A stretch of DNA of 64,000 nucleotides, taken from contig NC_092680.1 of NCBI RefSeq assembly GCF_964355755.1, positions 19,695,001 to 19,759,000 on the forward strand, in the 5' to 3' direction. Both the position numbers and the translations under genes were made by a program. Each line of letters begins with the position of its first letter. Position 1 is the stretch's first letter. This DNA is from Antedon mediterranea (taxonomy: Eukaryota > Echinodermata > Crinoidea > Comatulida > Antedonidae). Below are positions 12,001 through 21,370 of this stretch, piece by piece. A model generated the notes under the pieces. The model was not told the origin of the DNA. It was given only the letters and a program-made list of their open reading frames with translations, and searched no databases.

Positions 12001-14028
12001 GCTTTTGCCAGCAGTAGGCCGATGTCTACATGCAAGTATAGATTAGAGCAATGTTTCAACTTCGAATGAATAAGCATTAAATAACTACAATTTATACATA
12101 ACAAAAGCTCTGTCTGCACTATCAAACTAGTTTGTGTGATGTGTCCAAATATGGTAGTGATCCCCACATATGGTAGTGATATAACATCACATATCCATAT
12201 ATGGGCACATCACATTTTTTGTCACATAACGTAGACAGAGCTTAACAGCTAACAATCATAAGTTACACACACGGATTGTTTACAATTTAGCACAAGATTT
12301 GCACTATTTAAATTAAAATCATAAAGAATTTTGCATGTATTAAGAATAACAATAATTGCATGGCATTGTATAAAGTATAAAATTCATATAAAACATTTTA
12401 ATCTGACGAAGAAAATCAAATTTTATTTCTTTGCATTATTAATTAATTTTATGTTCGACCAGTTTTTTAAGACTAATTTTTTCTTTGTGTTATCAAGCAT
12501 GTTCAGTTTTGAATTTAATAACAAATAATTTGCAACTAGAAAACAATGAAAGGCTTCAATTTACTTATTTTTCCCAAAACTATTTTTCCCACAAAATAAA
12601 TCGTAGTTTTAATACTGTATAAAATATTATGTTATTTTATAAACAATTATATACAAAATTAGTAAAATTTAACAACAGTTAAAACATTAAAAATTATCTT
12701 GGCAAGCAATAAGACTGTTTTGTGCTGGTAACCACAATTAGGTCCATTCAATCAACTCTCCCATCGAACACCTTTGGACTAGCTCAAATGTCTGATTTCC
12801 CAGAATCCTTCAGAATGAATTTGGAATAATAAGGCAGAATTTTGAACCTTGTCAAACTGTAAAAAAAAATGCTTATATTGGGAGAGTTTCCAGGGATTCG
12901 GTGTTGAGAGTTGACTGTATATGCTATCAGTATTTAAATACAGTTTTAAAATTACATAACAAAATGATATCAAATTGAAAAATATTGTTTATAAATATAA
13001 TACTGTACTGATCATTTCCAGAAATACAAGAAATTGATATTGGATTGTCATCATGATCTTCATTATCATTCAAATCATTATCATCGTTATCATCTTTAAC
13101 TTTGCCTGTCTATTATACCAATGAGTTAATGACTCTGTGTAGAATGAAAGAATTCAATGCATGTTTTCATAAATTGTAAAATCATTATCTGAAACTTATC
13201 TTTTATTAATATTTATTTTCCTTAAAAGAACCTTTTAATCCATCTCCAACTGGTACTGGGGATTTAGGAGTACAGCCATCAATTCCTCTAAAAGAAGAAA
13301 TCTGGTTTCACGGTCCAATGACTCGTAAACAAGCAGAGGGTAAATTAGAAGCTGACGGTGATTTCTTGGTGCGTGAGAGTACGACGACACCTGGCCAGTA
13401 TGTACTGAGTGGTATGCAGAGTGGAACGCCTAAACACCTCCTGTTAGTGGATCCGGAAGGAAAGGTTGGTGGCACACATTCTTGATTTTATAAAGCTCTG
13501 TCTACACTATCAAACTAGTTTGACAAAAAAAGTGATGTGCACAAATATGATAGTGATATCCTTATTAAATATGGTAGTGATATGACATCATCATTTCCAT
13601 ATATGAGCACATCACATTTTTTTGTCACATAAAGTTTGATAGTGCAGCAGACAGAGCTTTAAACTAGTCCCTCATTTCATATTAGTACACCAAGTTGAAA
13701 ACTGAACTAAAGTTGAAACTGAACTGAACCAGAATTGAACCAGAGTCTCTAAAAGCACAAAGCTAGAGGGCAGCTTTCTTTCCATCTTTTTATAAATGTT
13801 TTTTTGGAGTTCTTTCGTAAAATTGATAAATTGAATTTTGTGCGTGTCTATTTTACTATCCAAATAATGTATATTGTTGTAACATAGGTGCGAACGAAGG
13901 ATAAAGAATTTGATAGTGTTAGTCACCTGATTGACTACCATCGTTCCAACAAATTACCAATCATATCAGCGGGAAGCGCGGTACACCTAAAACAGCCAGT
14001 CATCAGCTTGCAAGCAGGCGGCAGGTAA
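95..14028 (+). CDS. SHC: SHC-family phosphotyrosine adaptor (PTB-CH1-SH2), 13 exons, 5' end outside window
   Basis: Coding exons: 95-250 (exon begins at 67), 2272-2342, 3008-3065, 3381-3500, 5370-5423, 6570-6621, 7578-7704, 8071-8197, 8357-8597, 9765-10247, 11222-11485, 13229-13464, 13888-14028; phases agree and give 709 residues. SHC proteins dock on phosphotyrosine receptors and recruit GRB2 to activate Ras. The PTB domain is about residues 27-200 ([48 protein letters not shown]). YYND at 227-230 matches the GRB2 site of vertebrate SHC1. CH1 ends in FDMEPF (582-587), like the SHC1 adaptin-binding FDMKPF. The SH2 domain is about 610-701 with FLVRES, Arg633 binding phosphotyrosine. The linker is far longer than in SHC1 and holds extra Y-x-N motifs. 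The ATG at 95 has A at -3 and G at +4, but the frame stays open to an acceptor at 65-66, so a longer p66-like form is possible. Confidence 0.93.
257..418. mobile_element. MITE-A copy 1 (palindromic element, SHC intron 1)
   Basis: This is a diverged copy of a 140-165 bp palindrome whose ends resemble AAGCTCTGTCTACACTATC. The inner part has GTGATGTGCCCATATATGG and its near-inverse around a TCATATCACTACCATATT core. It begins a few bases past the exon 1 donor. Confidence 0.75.
851..1149. repeat. 20-bp tandem repeat, about 15 copies
   Basis: The unit AATCATTTCTGACTACCACC repeats head to tail with single-base variants (ACCGCC, TTACTACC, AATAATTTTT) and one 4-bp insertion near 1090. It lies in SHC intron 1 and has no coding potential. 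Confidence 0.95.
1665..1775 (-). mobile_element. tRNA-derived SINE head (minus orientation)
   Basis: On the minus strand this reads as a tRNA-like head: GTGGTCTAGAGGTAATG, then TCTGGAGGTCATGTGTTCGA with a B-box-like GTTCGATTC. It resembles the copies near 22660 and 38870. The body is short or diverged. Confidence 0.55.
1861..2160 (-). mobile_element. tRNA-related SINE, near full length
   Basis: Read on the minus strand, it starts with a tRNA-like head (TGTGGCGCAATGTGTTGAAC, B box GTTTGAATCC). A body follows with TCCTTAGGCAAGATACTTTA and CACCCAGGTGTATAAGTG. The 3' part contains CAGCGCTTAGAGG and GGCGCTATATAAATCC and ends in an (ATT)n tail at 1861-1878. That order is diagnostic of a complete SINE. 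Its 3' part resembles tails shared by many invertebrate SINEs and LINEs. Confidence 0.75.
2477..2625. mobile_element. MITE-A copy 2 (SHC intron 2)
   Basis: The left end AAGCTCTGTCTACACTACC and right end GATAGTGTAGACAAATCTT are inverted repeats around the shared core. TA precedes the left end, as expected for a Tc1/mariner-type target. Confidence 0.85.
2713..2885. mobile_element. MITE-C copy 1 (CAACTCTC ends)
   Basis: It starts ATACAGTCAACTCTC and continues with a CACCCTTGGGCCAGGC block shared with copies at 7889 and 12748. The right end GGGAGAGTTAAC is a degraded inverse of the left end. Confidence 0.6.
3501..5369. other. SHC intron 4: AT-rich with degenerate internal repeats
   Basis: No exon or RNA gene is visible. 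ACATTTGATCATCA recurs near 3917 and 4110. Three diverged blocks at about 4630-5020 share GAAAACCCAAA, TTTTAGCCAGGCAAATT and ATGCTTTTCAAC, so an old local duplication of roughly 100-190 bp units is likely. The small open frame at 3710-3907 is AT-rich and looks non-coding. Confidence 0.55.
5525..6030. repeat. 54-bp minisatellite with shorter variant units (SHC intron 5)
   Basis: A unit built on GAGGTCTTCATGTGAACAGG, GATGTATTCC and CATGTCTACATA repeats about ten times. Early units are 54 bp, later ones (TTCCATCATGTCTACGTAGA) nearer 48 bp. Because 54 is divisible by 3, the array leaves long frames open on both strands (for example 5566-6012 minus) that should not be taken as genes. Confidence 0.9.
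6678..6698. mobile_element. MITE-A right-end fragment (SHC intron 6)
   Basis: Only TTGATAGTGTAGACAGAGCT of the family remains, with no left end nearby. Confidence 0.6.
6699..7577. other. SHC intron 6 remainder, no gene seen
   Basis: AT-rich sequence with no splice-flanked coding block, tRNA or recognisable repeat. The frame at 7118-7306 has no support. Confidence 0.5.
7889..8032. mobile_element. MITE-C copy 2 (SHC intron 7)
   Basis: It has TCTACTCTCGCAAAACC at the left, the shared CCTTTGGGCTGGCCTAAG and TCTGAATTTCCGG blocks, and GGAGAGTTGG at the right. It is shorter than the other copies. Confidence 0.55.
8226..8288. repeat. 20-bp tandem repeat, 3 copies
   Basis: Three units of TTACCGCAGTAACAATACAA with one C-to-T change, just downstream of the exon 8 donor. 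Confidence 0.9.
8598..9764. other. SHC intron 9: holds MITE-B copy 1, otherwise unassigned
   Basis: No coding exon is visible. Around 9040-9175 are CAACTCCATTAAAGAGATATC and repeated AAAGGGACA/TGTCCCTTT words that could be another decayed palindromic element. The end of the intron has a pyrimidine-rich stretch before the exon 10 acceptor. Confidence 0.4.
9306..9485. mobile_element. MITE-B copy 1 (AAGGCCAATTTACACA ends)
   Basis: Inverted ends AAGGCCAATTTACACAGG and TGTGTGAATTGGCCTT are flanked by TA at 9304-9305 and TA at 9486-9487, fitting a TA target duplication. It encodes no transposase. Two other copies are at 17583 and 45177. Confidence 0.75.
9765..10247 (+). promoter_or_regulatory. SHC exon 10 with two in-phase candidate 5' splice sites
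   Basis: The exon joins exon 11 in frame if it ends at 10247, where the donor is the weak G|GTTCAC. A stronger donor, ATG|GTAAGG, lies at 9803/9804 and leaves the same phase 1. Using it would drop 444 nt (148 residues), including Tyr437, Tyr460 and Tyr476, each in a Y-x-N motif. Both donors are seen in sequence; alternative use is inferred. Confidence 0.45.
10248..11221. other. SHC intron 10 with TA microsatellite before the acceptor
   Basis: No gene is visible. A (TA)n run at about 11180-11204 lies just upstream of the TTTTTTTCTTTTTAG acceptor of exon 11, a placement where length change could affect splicing. Confidence 0.5.
12105..12243. mobile_element. MITE-A copy 4
   Basis: AAGCTCTGTCTGCACTATC at the left and GTAGACAGAGCTT at the right flank the usual GTGATGTG/CACATCAC core. 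Confidence 0.85.
12748..12920. mobile_element. MITE-C copy 3 (best preserved)
   Basis: Left CAATCAACTCTCCC and right GTTGAGAGTTGACTGTAT are inverted repeats. The CACCTTTGGACTAGCTC block is shared with copies 1 and 2. Confidence 0.7.
13493..13659. mobile_element. MITE-A copy 5 (SHC intron 12, between the two SH2 exons)
   Basis: AAGCTCTGTCTACACTATC at the left and ACAGAGCTT at the right, with TA immediately outside both ends. The right arm has a small internal duplication (GCAGCAGACAG). Confidence 0.9.
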
Positions 14029-16762
14029 CTAGGTGGACGAGCAAGTATTTAAAATTGTACTGTATGCAAACATTCACATGGGATATTGGTGCTACACTGG
14101 TGCCACCTAAAATCCAGCCTTCTAGTGTACAGCCACCTGGTTTTTAGCCACCTGTCATTTAGCCACCTGGTATTTAGCCACCTGGACTTTTTAGCATTGG
14201 TTCAATAGTTACTTTGTAATTAAATATTTACAATTTATTACATGCGATTCAAGATAAAGGGAAGGTGTTGCTGCTTCTTTACGAGGTGAAGTGTTCAGTG
14301 GGACTGAACAGACAATTAATTGTTCAATAGATGACCTGGGTCAATATCATTTTGTTCTAAATTGATTTAAAACAACTTTTATGTGACAAATAATGTGCTA
14401 AATAAAATGAATTATCTTAAATTGGCACTAAATTCAATATAAAGAATTTTGCATTGTTTGAGGCTGTGTTCCTTAAGCTCTGTCTACACTATCAAACTGT
14501 ATGTGACAAAAAATGTGATGTGCCCATATATGGACATGATGATATCATATCACTACCATATTTAGGCACATCACACTTTTTTTGTCAAACTAGTTTGATA
14601 GTTTAGACAAAGCTTTAGAACTTGAGTTTATGAACAGACGTATTTATTATAATTTATTTAGATCCAAATATGTTGAAATTCCATGTTAAAGTGCTTTTTT
14701 AGACGTTCAGCCTAATAGACCAATATTTCATATTAATATGAAATCATGGCAACATATTGGAGTGCGTCATTTCGACCTGTTTGCCACATGAATGCGCTCT
14801 TCTTGTGTTCTCTTATTTGTGTGAAATCAGTTTTTACAAGTTCTAATAAATACAGCATGAGACATAACATGAGGTTAACAAAAACTTTTCTTTTTTTTTG
14901 TTGACAAGAATGATACTGCAATGGTAAATCTTTATTTCTGTTGCATATATTTTTAAAGAACAAGTTTAGAAGTTTAGAATTGAAATATTCCATTTTTATT
15001 TTTATTCAATGGAGAATGTCATTCTTTTGTAAACTATAGTGTTTGTTGTTTCATAATCTGTATTCACCAACAATTGTGTATTTTAAATTTCTTAATTATG
15101 TCATAATCTGTACATTTAGCGCCATCAGCAATTGTAAATATTATGGTCCTGTGTAACTGTAAAACTGATTGCATTAGGCCCTCTATGAACATACAGAAGC
15201 AATAGTGCAGCAATACAGTGTGGGAGATATGGTTTTGAAGTTCCTTATCTCAAGCACATGGAAGCCTATAGTCTGAGTGGGGAGATTTGTATGGTCTATG
15301 TTTTTCTAAACTACAATACTTTTGTGAGCAAATGTAGTGGAGCTGTAGCAGGGTTCAATCATGACCTGGTCTCTTTGATTGTAACTCGCTTCATTCTCTT
15401 CTCCACTCCTCAAGTTTCTATGAGCCTTGATTTATAAGCACAACAAATTTCATAACTTGATTGATATGCAAAGTTGTAAAAGTTTGCTGTTTGTATTTTG
15501 AATGAGGTTAAACCATGATATTAATTTGCGACCAAATTAATTGTTGAAGTTAAATTTATTAAATTTATTTCTAATTGAATATGCGATATGGTTAATATGC
15601 TCTGCATATTATTTAAAATAATGTTATGGTGCCCTGTTTATATATTTTATGTAAACATTAATTATTTATGCATCTTTGTTTGCGTGTAATTATTTACTCC
15701 TTTGTATATGCTAAGCTTAGTTCCTGTTTTGTATTAAATCCTATATTTAGTTACTGTTACCTGCCTTTACATCTCAATTCTGAAATATTGTACATAAGAA
15801 TTTAACAAATATAATTTAGGTAAAGGTTGTCTAGATTGTTTCTATAAAATGTGTTTAAAAGTATTGATTGTTCACGTAAGGATATCATTTATTCAGAGAG
15901 GTAGTCTAAGTGTATTATATAAATGTGTATACTTTTTGTAGGTAAGACAAAAAAAACATTGTGAATCATGTGTACATAGATTTAAAAAAAATCATGTTTA
16001 TTAAACTTCAACAATATTTCCATCTTTGTTTTTTATTGATATTTTTAGATCCTTTGTTCTTTATCTTGTAATTAATAATAATGCTGTATCTTCACATGTG
16101 ACAATATGTGTCCAGCATCATAGTTAAATTATTTAATACAGCCTTACATATGGTGTCATTATCACGATACAGATGTCACATGTGATGCTGTATTACAGAG
16201 GTTGTGTAAAATACTGCACACATTTATACACAGTACCAAGAATCAGCTATAATTAAAGACACCTTCCCTTCAATTTTTGACGTTTTGTAAAAATAATACA
16301 TATTATATATTACTTTAAAAACATTAAACCAGGTCATTCCTTGTCTTAAATGTACATTTTATGGTAAATTATGATAAAAAGTGAGAAACTAATTAATAAT
16401 GCATTAATTGTCTTTCTATTTTTGCCAGACTCCGTTGATACAAATTGGGGAAAACCCGGTATTTTCGCTGAAAAGTTAGGAGTCTTCCATTTGTTTTGGC
16501 CTCTCGATCGAAAAGTGGGTTAATTACAGAAGAAAAGCAGAAATATCAATCCGCGTGCAATGCATTTTGGGATTTATAGCGGGCTGCTATAATTATTAGA
16601 ATCGACTTATTTTTCACATTTTTAACCATTTAAAGACGAAAAAAGTTATCGCAATAGGACCATATAGTATTATTTTTACATTAAATATAGTTTGTGATCT
16701 TAAAATAGATCTAAAAAACGTAGGGAAGGGGTCTTTAAGCACAGCTGTTTTCAATGAAGTTC
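14029..16762. other. SHC 3' UTR and convergent gap to ZCCHC9
   Basis: SHC (plus) and ZCCHC9 (minus) converge here. The region is AT-rich and probably mostly SHC 3' UTR. A short TTTAGCCACCTG-type word recurs at about 14120-14195, and MITE-A copy 6 is at 14475. The minus-strand frame at 14733-14993 has no protein-like features. Exact polyadenylation sites cannot be fixed from sequence alone. Confidence 0.5.
14475..14615. mobile_element. MITE-A copy 6 (in the likely SHC 3' UTR)
   Basis: AAGCTCTGTCTACACTATC to AGACAAAGCTT, an intact palindrome. Transcribed as part of the 3' UTR it would form a long hairpin. Confidence 0.88.
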
Positions 16763-18604
16763 TCAAAAAGTAACAACTCTTGGTCCTGTTTTCTTCCTTT
16801 TTTTAGGCTTTATTATTTCTAATCCTTCTACGGCATCAGCACTCATTAGGGGATTGATGGTTGACACACTTCCAGGCTTCTCACGGTCACAACCTAATAA
16901 GATTAAGGGTAATTCAATATAATCAGAAACATTATTTCTTTGTAAAACATAGTACAGTAGAATGTTCGTTTTACATACCTTGTACGAAAAGTAGAAGAGG
17001 CAAACACGGCAGCCTTTTTAGCTAGGGGATCTACGTATTTGGGGGTCAACAATTTAAGGTCAACCTGGATTTTACGAATCCAATGTTTTACGTACGTCTT
17101 CTGGTCCCGTACCGTACGTAAAATGTTGGTTCTACTGTCCTGTAACTTGGTAATCCTCATAGGAGGCTCCATGCTATAAAATAACTAAAGACTGGTACTT
17201 CCGTGAACACTTCACATACCAACATGACACCAGTATGACAGGTCAAAGGTCACGGTCAAGACTTTACTTTGCGCCAAGACCTATACTGAGGAGACTTTAC
17301 CTGTTTCTTCTTTCATTTTATTGCAGTTCCACCATCTATGTTCCACTGACCCACAAGTCTTACATCCGCCACCCATGGGGTACAGCCCTTTAGGATTGTC
17401 AGGGCATGACCTTGACAAATGACCCATCTCCTCGCATATAAAACATTTGGCAAAAGGGAATTCACCTGTAATGAAAGCAGTTTGTTATAAACATTGTTTT
17501 TAAAGAAAACAGATCAACTAAACCAAAAGAAAAAGACTTGGAAAAAAGTTTGTTTGTTACAGTGGATACTTATGGCTCCTTTTAGGCCAATTTACACAGA
17601 CGAGCGGTAAAAGTGAGCGGAAAAACTGCGTAGCTTGTCCCACATAGAATCTAATTTCTAGTGAATGGTAACCGCTTGTCCTCTCCGCATTGTGTGTAAG
17701 TGGTCAGAAAGAATAACATAGATGCTATATTTCTATTACCATTACCGCGTGTCTGTGTAAATTGGTCTATAGTGAGTAATGGGTTACAAACTGCACATTT
17801 CGATTATCTGCACAGTACAGTGGTGTACACTTAAAATGACATTAAAAAAAATAAAAATGTATCAATCCATACAATAAATCAACTAACATGGTAATAAGAC
17901 TCACTGTGTGTACCTTTTAGTGGATTAACTTTAGCTTTGCATCTGCCAATGTCATGCTCTGTCGAACCACATCGAAAGCACACTCCTATATTCTCATCAT
18001 CGTGTTCGTCATTAACTTGAGGGCAGTCTGCAACTCCATGCCCAGTTTCACGACAATGAAAACAAACCTGATGATTAAAAAATAGTAAATAATAATGAAA
18101 AACATTGGCAAGTTTTTAAACTTTGAAAATGTCACTAATTTCCTTCAAGATTTATTTTACCCTCCAGCTTCTTACCATTTTACTTGTTTTGGCTTTTTTC
18201 CTTTTTAATCGCCTGACTTCTCTCCTTCTATCTTTCTTTTCTTCTTCATCTCCAATTTTTCTGGCTTCATTTAATTGTCTTTGTTCTTCCTTCAATTTGT
18301 CATCCAATTCTTTTATGCTGTCTATAAGTGTTGGTTCCTTCTTATCAAAGCTTCCACTTATTTTTTCAAATCCTTCTGGAATGGCCATTTTCTGCTTGAA
18401 TGATCGCATCTGACCATGACCTTGCTGGAATGACCTCACTTTTGACTTGTAATCTCTTGATTTTAATTGATTTAGTTGTCCATGGTCTCTTGTCCTACGC
18501 TGGTTTGTCGCGACCACCTTTACTCCTTTTTTAAGATCTTTCCAGGATGCAGCTTCTTCTGGTTTCTTTTTGTTGGCTGTTCCACCTCTTGCAAATCGAG
18601 TCAT
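16763..18604 (-). CDS. ZCCHC9: Zinc finger CCHC domain-containing protein 9, 4 exons
   Basis: Minus-strand coding exons: 18176-18604, 17914-18067, 17301-17465, 16763-16893; phases agree and give 292 residues. The N terminus MTRFARGG and nearby SWKDLKKG match the family. Residues 108-143 are lysine/arginine-rich and probably helical (RRREVRRLKRKKAKTSKM). Four CX2CX4HX4C zinc knuckles follow: Cys145-Cys158, Cys173-Cys186, Cys202-Cys215 and Cys229-Cys242. The tail is basic and ends GPRVVTF, comparable to the family's KVVNF end. ZCCHC9 is a nuclear/nucleolar nucleic-acid-binding protein; the exact role is less settled, and the yeast relative Air proteins serve RNA surveillance. It converges on SHC and diverges from COG1. 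Confidence 0.93.
16954..17138. mobile_element. Palindromic element D (ZCCHC9 intron 3)
   Basis: ACAGTAGAATGTTCGTTTTAC at the left and GTAAAATGTTGGTTCTACTGT at the right are imperfect inverted repeats about 185 bp apart, so this is a MITE candidate. No second copy was seen in the window. Confidence 0.5.
17583..17770. mobile_element. MITE-B copy 2 (ZCCHC9 intron 2)
   Basis: TAGGCCAATTTACACAGACG at the left and GTGTAAATTGGTCTATA at the right, with GAGCGGAAAAACTGCG and ACCGCTTGTC inside. The right end has a C-to-T change in GGCC. Confidence 0.7.
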
Positions 18605-18780
18605 CTTTTAGTTTTCCTTCACTGCTTTTTATTTTAAAAAAAAGTGAATGTTAAAATAATCAGATAGAAAATTGTGTTAAAGTTATTTCATTGGAAATTC
18701 ATTCCATTATTGAAGGCTATTCTACTCTATGAACATTTGCAGCTAATTATGTTCATAGAATTAAATATTCCTATGTAATG

Positions 18781-18930
18781 TAGGCTAGGCTAGTTGTTAC
18801 CTTTAGTTTACATATTTTTAGGCCTGCCTACTGCTACTCTTACTAGGGTAGGGGCCTGGTAGGCTCGCTGAGGCTATAGGCCTCACCACCCCAACGAACT
18901 AGGCCTAGGTAGGGCCAAGCCGAGTTTACC
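18781..18930. repeat. CTAGG/GCCTA-rich tract 1 (upstream of ZCCHC9)
   Basis: Repeated TAGGCTAGGC, GGCCTGG and CCTAGGTAGG words, markedly more GC-rich than the surroundings. It lies within 330 bp of the ZCCHC9 start, so it may overlap its promoter or 5' UTR. Confidence 0.6.
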
Positions 18931-19101
18931 TTGATCTTGGACATCTAAAGCAATGCTTGTGTGTCCCTCCGGTATATTCTATTTATTAGTATTACATGTT
19001 CTATCATATCAATCATATGGGGAAAACTTTTAGTGGGTGGTGTTTCCAAAACTTCTCTAGTCGGTTTTTAAATTGATTAACATTTATTACTAGAGTCTAG
19101 G

Positions 19102-20741
19102 CCCTAGAGTAGACGGATTACGGTCGAAGCGGCCGCCAACTAAAGCGGCCGCTAGTTCAATAACGGTAATCTGTATGGAACGCCGTGTGCGCTTTGATTG
19201 TCGTTGTTTTGTAATCTTTGATCGTCATTGTTTCGACAGGTTTTCTTTACCTCGGACGTAAATAACAATCTACATTATTATGTAATTTATTCTCTTTTTT
19301 TTTACAGATTGAATGTGATACGCGTACGTTCTTTTAAACGAAATGGCGAATCGATGATTACTTATTTTAACTGTTCTAAATGATATACATATGTTTAATA
19401 AAGTCTATAAAATACATTGTGGTGTTTATAATAATAAGCCAATTATTAAGAATTATATATAAATAAACCAATCAATAAAGTATATCAAAATATATAAATA
19501 TATTAATAATTAAAAATATTTGTTATTGTATATTAATTAATTAATAAAGTAACTATTGTAGTGTTCGCAATCATAATTTAATTACAATAACATGATGACA
19601 GCAATTTATTTAATATCCTACACTATTTTATTACTTCAGATATTTAAATATTGATCAATTGAAAATGAGTTTTAAATACTTAAATAAGATGAAAGTGTCT
19701 GTTTGATACGGTAATTAATTACGCGAATTTCTGCTAATAACTCGACTGACGGCCAGCAATAGTGCTGCTGCACATTAGGTGCGCGTCCCATGTTGCTTTA
19801 TTGAAAACACAAACAATGTATTACAATTGAATAACACTTAAATGTATAACACACCCTATTACTAATAATAAAAACCAAGATTCGATAGTACAGTATGTAA
19901 ATGAGATATAAATATTCGGCAATACCGTACGTAAATTATTATTGCAATACTGTATAAAGATTCGATAGTATGTAAACAAGATATAAATATTCGGCAATAC
20001 CGTACGTAAATTATTATTTAATGCAATACTGTATAAAGATTCGATTAAGTCTGTAAATGAGATATCAAGATTCGGCAATACCGTACTGTAGGTAAATTAT
20101 TAATGCAATACTGTATAAAATTCGATAGTTAAATGTAAATGAGATATAAATATTCGGCAATACCGTACGTAAATTATTATTGCAATACTGTATAAAATTC
20201 GATAGTTAAATGTGAATGAGATATAAATATTCGGCAATACCGTACGTAAATTATTATTGCAATACTGTATAAAATTCGATAGTATGTAAATGAGATATAA
20301 AGATTCGGCAATACCGTACGTAAATTATTATTATTGCAATACTGTATAAGGATTCAATAGTATATAAACGAGATATAAAGATTCGGCAATACCGTATACG
20401 TAAATTGCAATACTGTATAAGGATTCAATAGTATGTAAACGAGATATAAAGGTTCGGCAAAATATATTTCGATATATGTATTAGTTAATAGTAAATACAA
20501 ATAAAATATACATTTATTTATCGGCAGGCAAACTTAATTATTATAGAAATATAAAGATTTGATAGTACATGAGTTGGCTTATATTTATTTAGCTGTAACT
20601 CAACTCGCCATAGGCCATGGCGTTGACAACGACAATCAAAGATTAAAGCGCACATGGCGTTCCATACAAATGACGATATTAAACTGGCGGCCGCTTTGGT
20701 CGGCGGCCGCTTCGACCATACTCCGAGTAGACTATCTAGGG
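19102..20741. mobile_element. Foldback element with ~110-bp GC-rich inverted arms
   Basis: The left arm at 19102-19210 and the right arm at 20628-20741 are inverted copies. Both start near CCCTAGA and share GGTCGAAGCGGCCGCC, AAAGCGGCCGC, TGTATGGAACGCC and TGTGCGCTTT. Each arm holds two GCGGCCGC (NotI) palindromes, rare words in such AT-rich DNA. The interior is AT-rich, with a 75-bp array and no transposase frame. A clear target-site duplication was not found. A non-autonomous foldback or MITE-like transposon is the best reading. It fills half of the divergent ZCCHC9-COG1 promoter interval. Confidence 0.75.
19879..20465. repeat. ~75-bp tandem array inside the foldback element, 7-8 copies
   Basis: The unit contains ATTCGGCAATACCGTACGTA, TTGCAATACTGTATAAAG and ATTCGATAGTATGTAAA, with small length changes between units. 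It lies wholly between the inverted arms. Confidence 0.9.
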
Positions 20742-20890
20742 TATGCCTAGTAGGTAGGCTAGGCTAGCCAGGTCTAGCTAGCACTAGCTAAGACTAGCCT
20801 AGGCGGCCTATAGGCTGGCTAGGCTAGGACTAGGTAGGCCTAGCTAGGCTAGCCCTCTAGTAGGCGGCTAGGTAACCCGGCCCTAGCCTA
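20742..20890. repeat. CTAGG/GCCTA-rich tract 2
   Basis: Dense TAGGCTAGGCTAGCC, CTAGCTAGC and GGCGGCTAGG words adjoin the right arm of the foldback element. CTAG tetramers occur nearly every 8 bases. Confidence 0.7.
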
Positions 20891-21370
20891 GATTATCTCT
20901 AAATATGTATGCACTTTATCACCTAATTTATATTTAATCATATTTTTACCTTATTTTTCTGGTGATACAGATATTACAAACAAGTTTAGGGGGAAAACCA
21001 ATGGTTATACTGTACTGAACTTTTCTGCAACAATTCTACACAACATGCTTCTTCGTTAAAAATCCATAATAAACCCAAAGTTGTACCCGCCGTTTGGAGG
21101 GGCCTGAGATGCAAGGTATGACGTACATCCGGTATTATTCTTCCGATGCAAATATTTTGGAGTGATCCACACATCTTTGGTTGAGTAGTAACAGTGACAG
21201 ACATTTTAATGTGCATACTGCAACTACCAAGAATGACTGCTCAGCTCTAGAGGGCCTAGATATCAGTCAGACGATGAGCCCTCTTGTCTTGTGCGTACGT
21301 GTAAACAGAGATTGTATCTTTAAAAAACTTGAATAAATTGTTATATTTATAATTTAAAAAAATAAAATGT
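20891..21370. other. Upstream region of COG1, unassigned
   Basis: No clear gene. A 76-codon minus-strand frame (20986-21216) has ordinary composition but no domain I recognise. CGTACGTG at about 21294 is an E-box-like palindrome. The region is a plausible part of the COG1/ZCCHC9 promoter interval. Confidence 0.3.

Larger units (their letters stand above)
11486..13228. other. SHC intron 11, AT-rich, with two MITEs
   Basis: Contains MITE-A copy 4 and MITE-C copy 3. The rest shows no exon, RNA gene or tandem array. The frames at 12331-12528 and 12779-12973 look like AT-rich chance openings. Confidence 0.5.

Noticed and set aside
18123-18413. 96-codon plus frame
   Set aside because: Antisense shadow of ZCCHC9 exon 1.
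20986-21216. 76-codon minus-strand frame upstream of COG1 starting MHIKMSVTVTTQP
   Set aside because: Ordinary composition but no recognised domain and placed in the promoter interval; possibly a 5' exon of an unknown gene, but unsupported.
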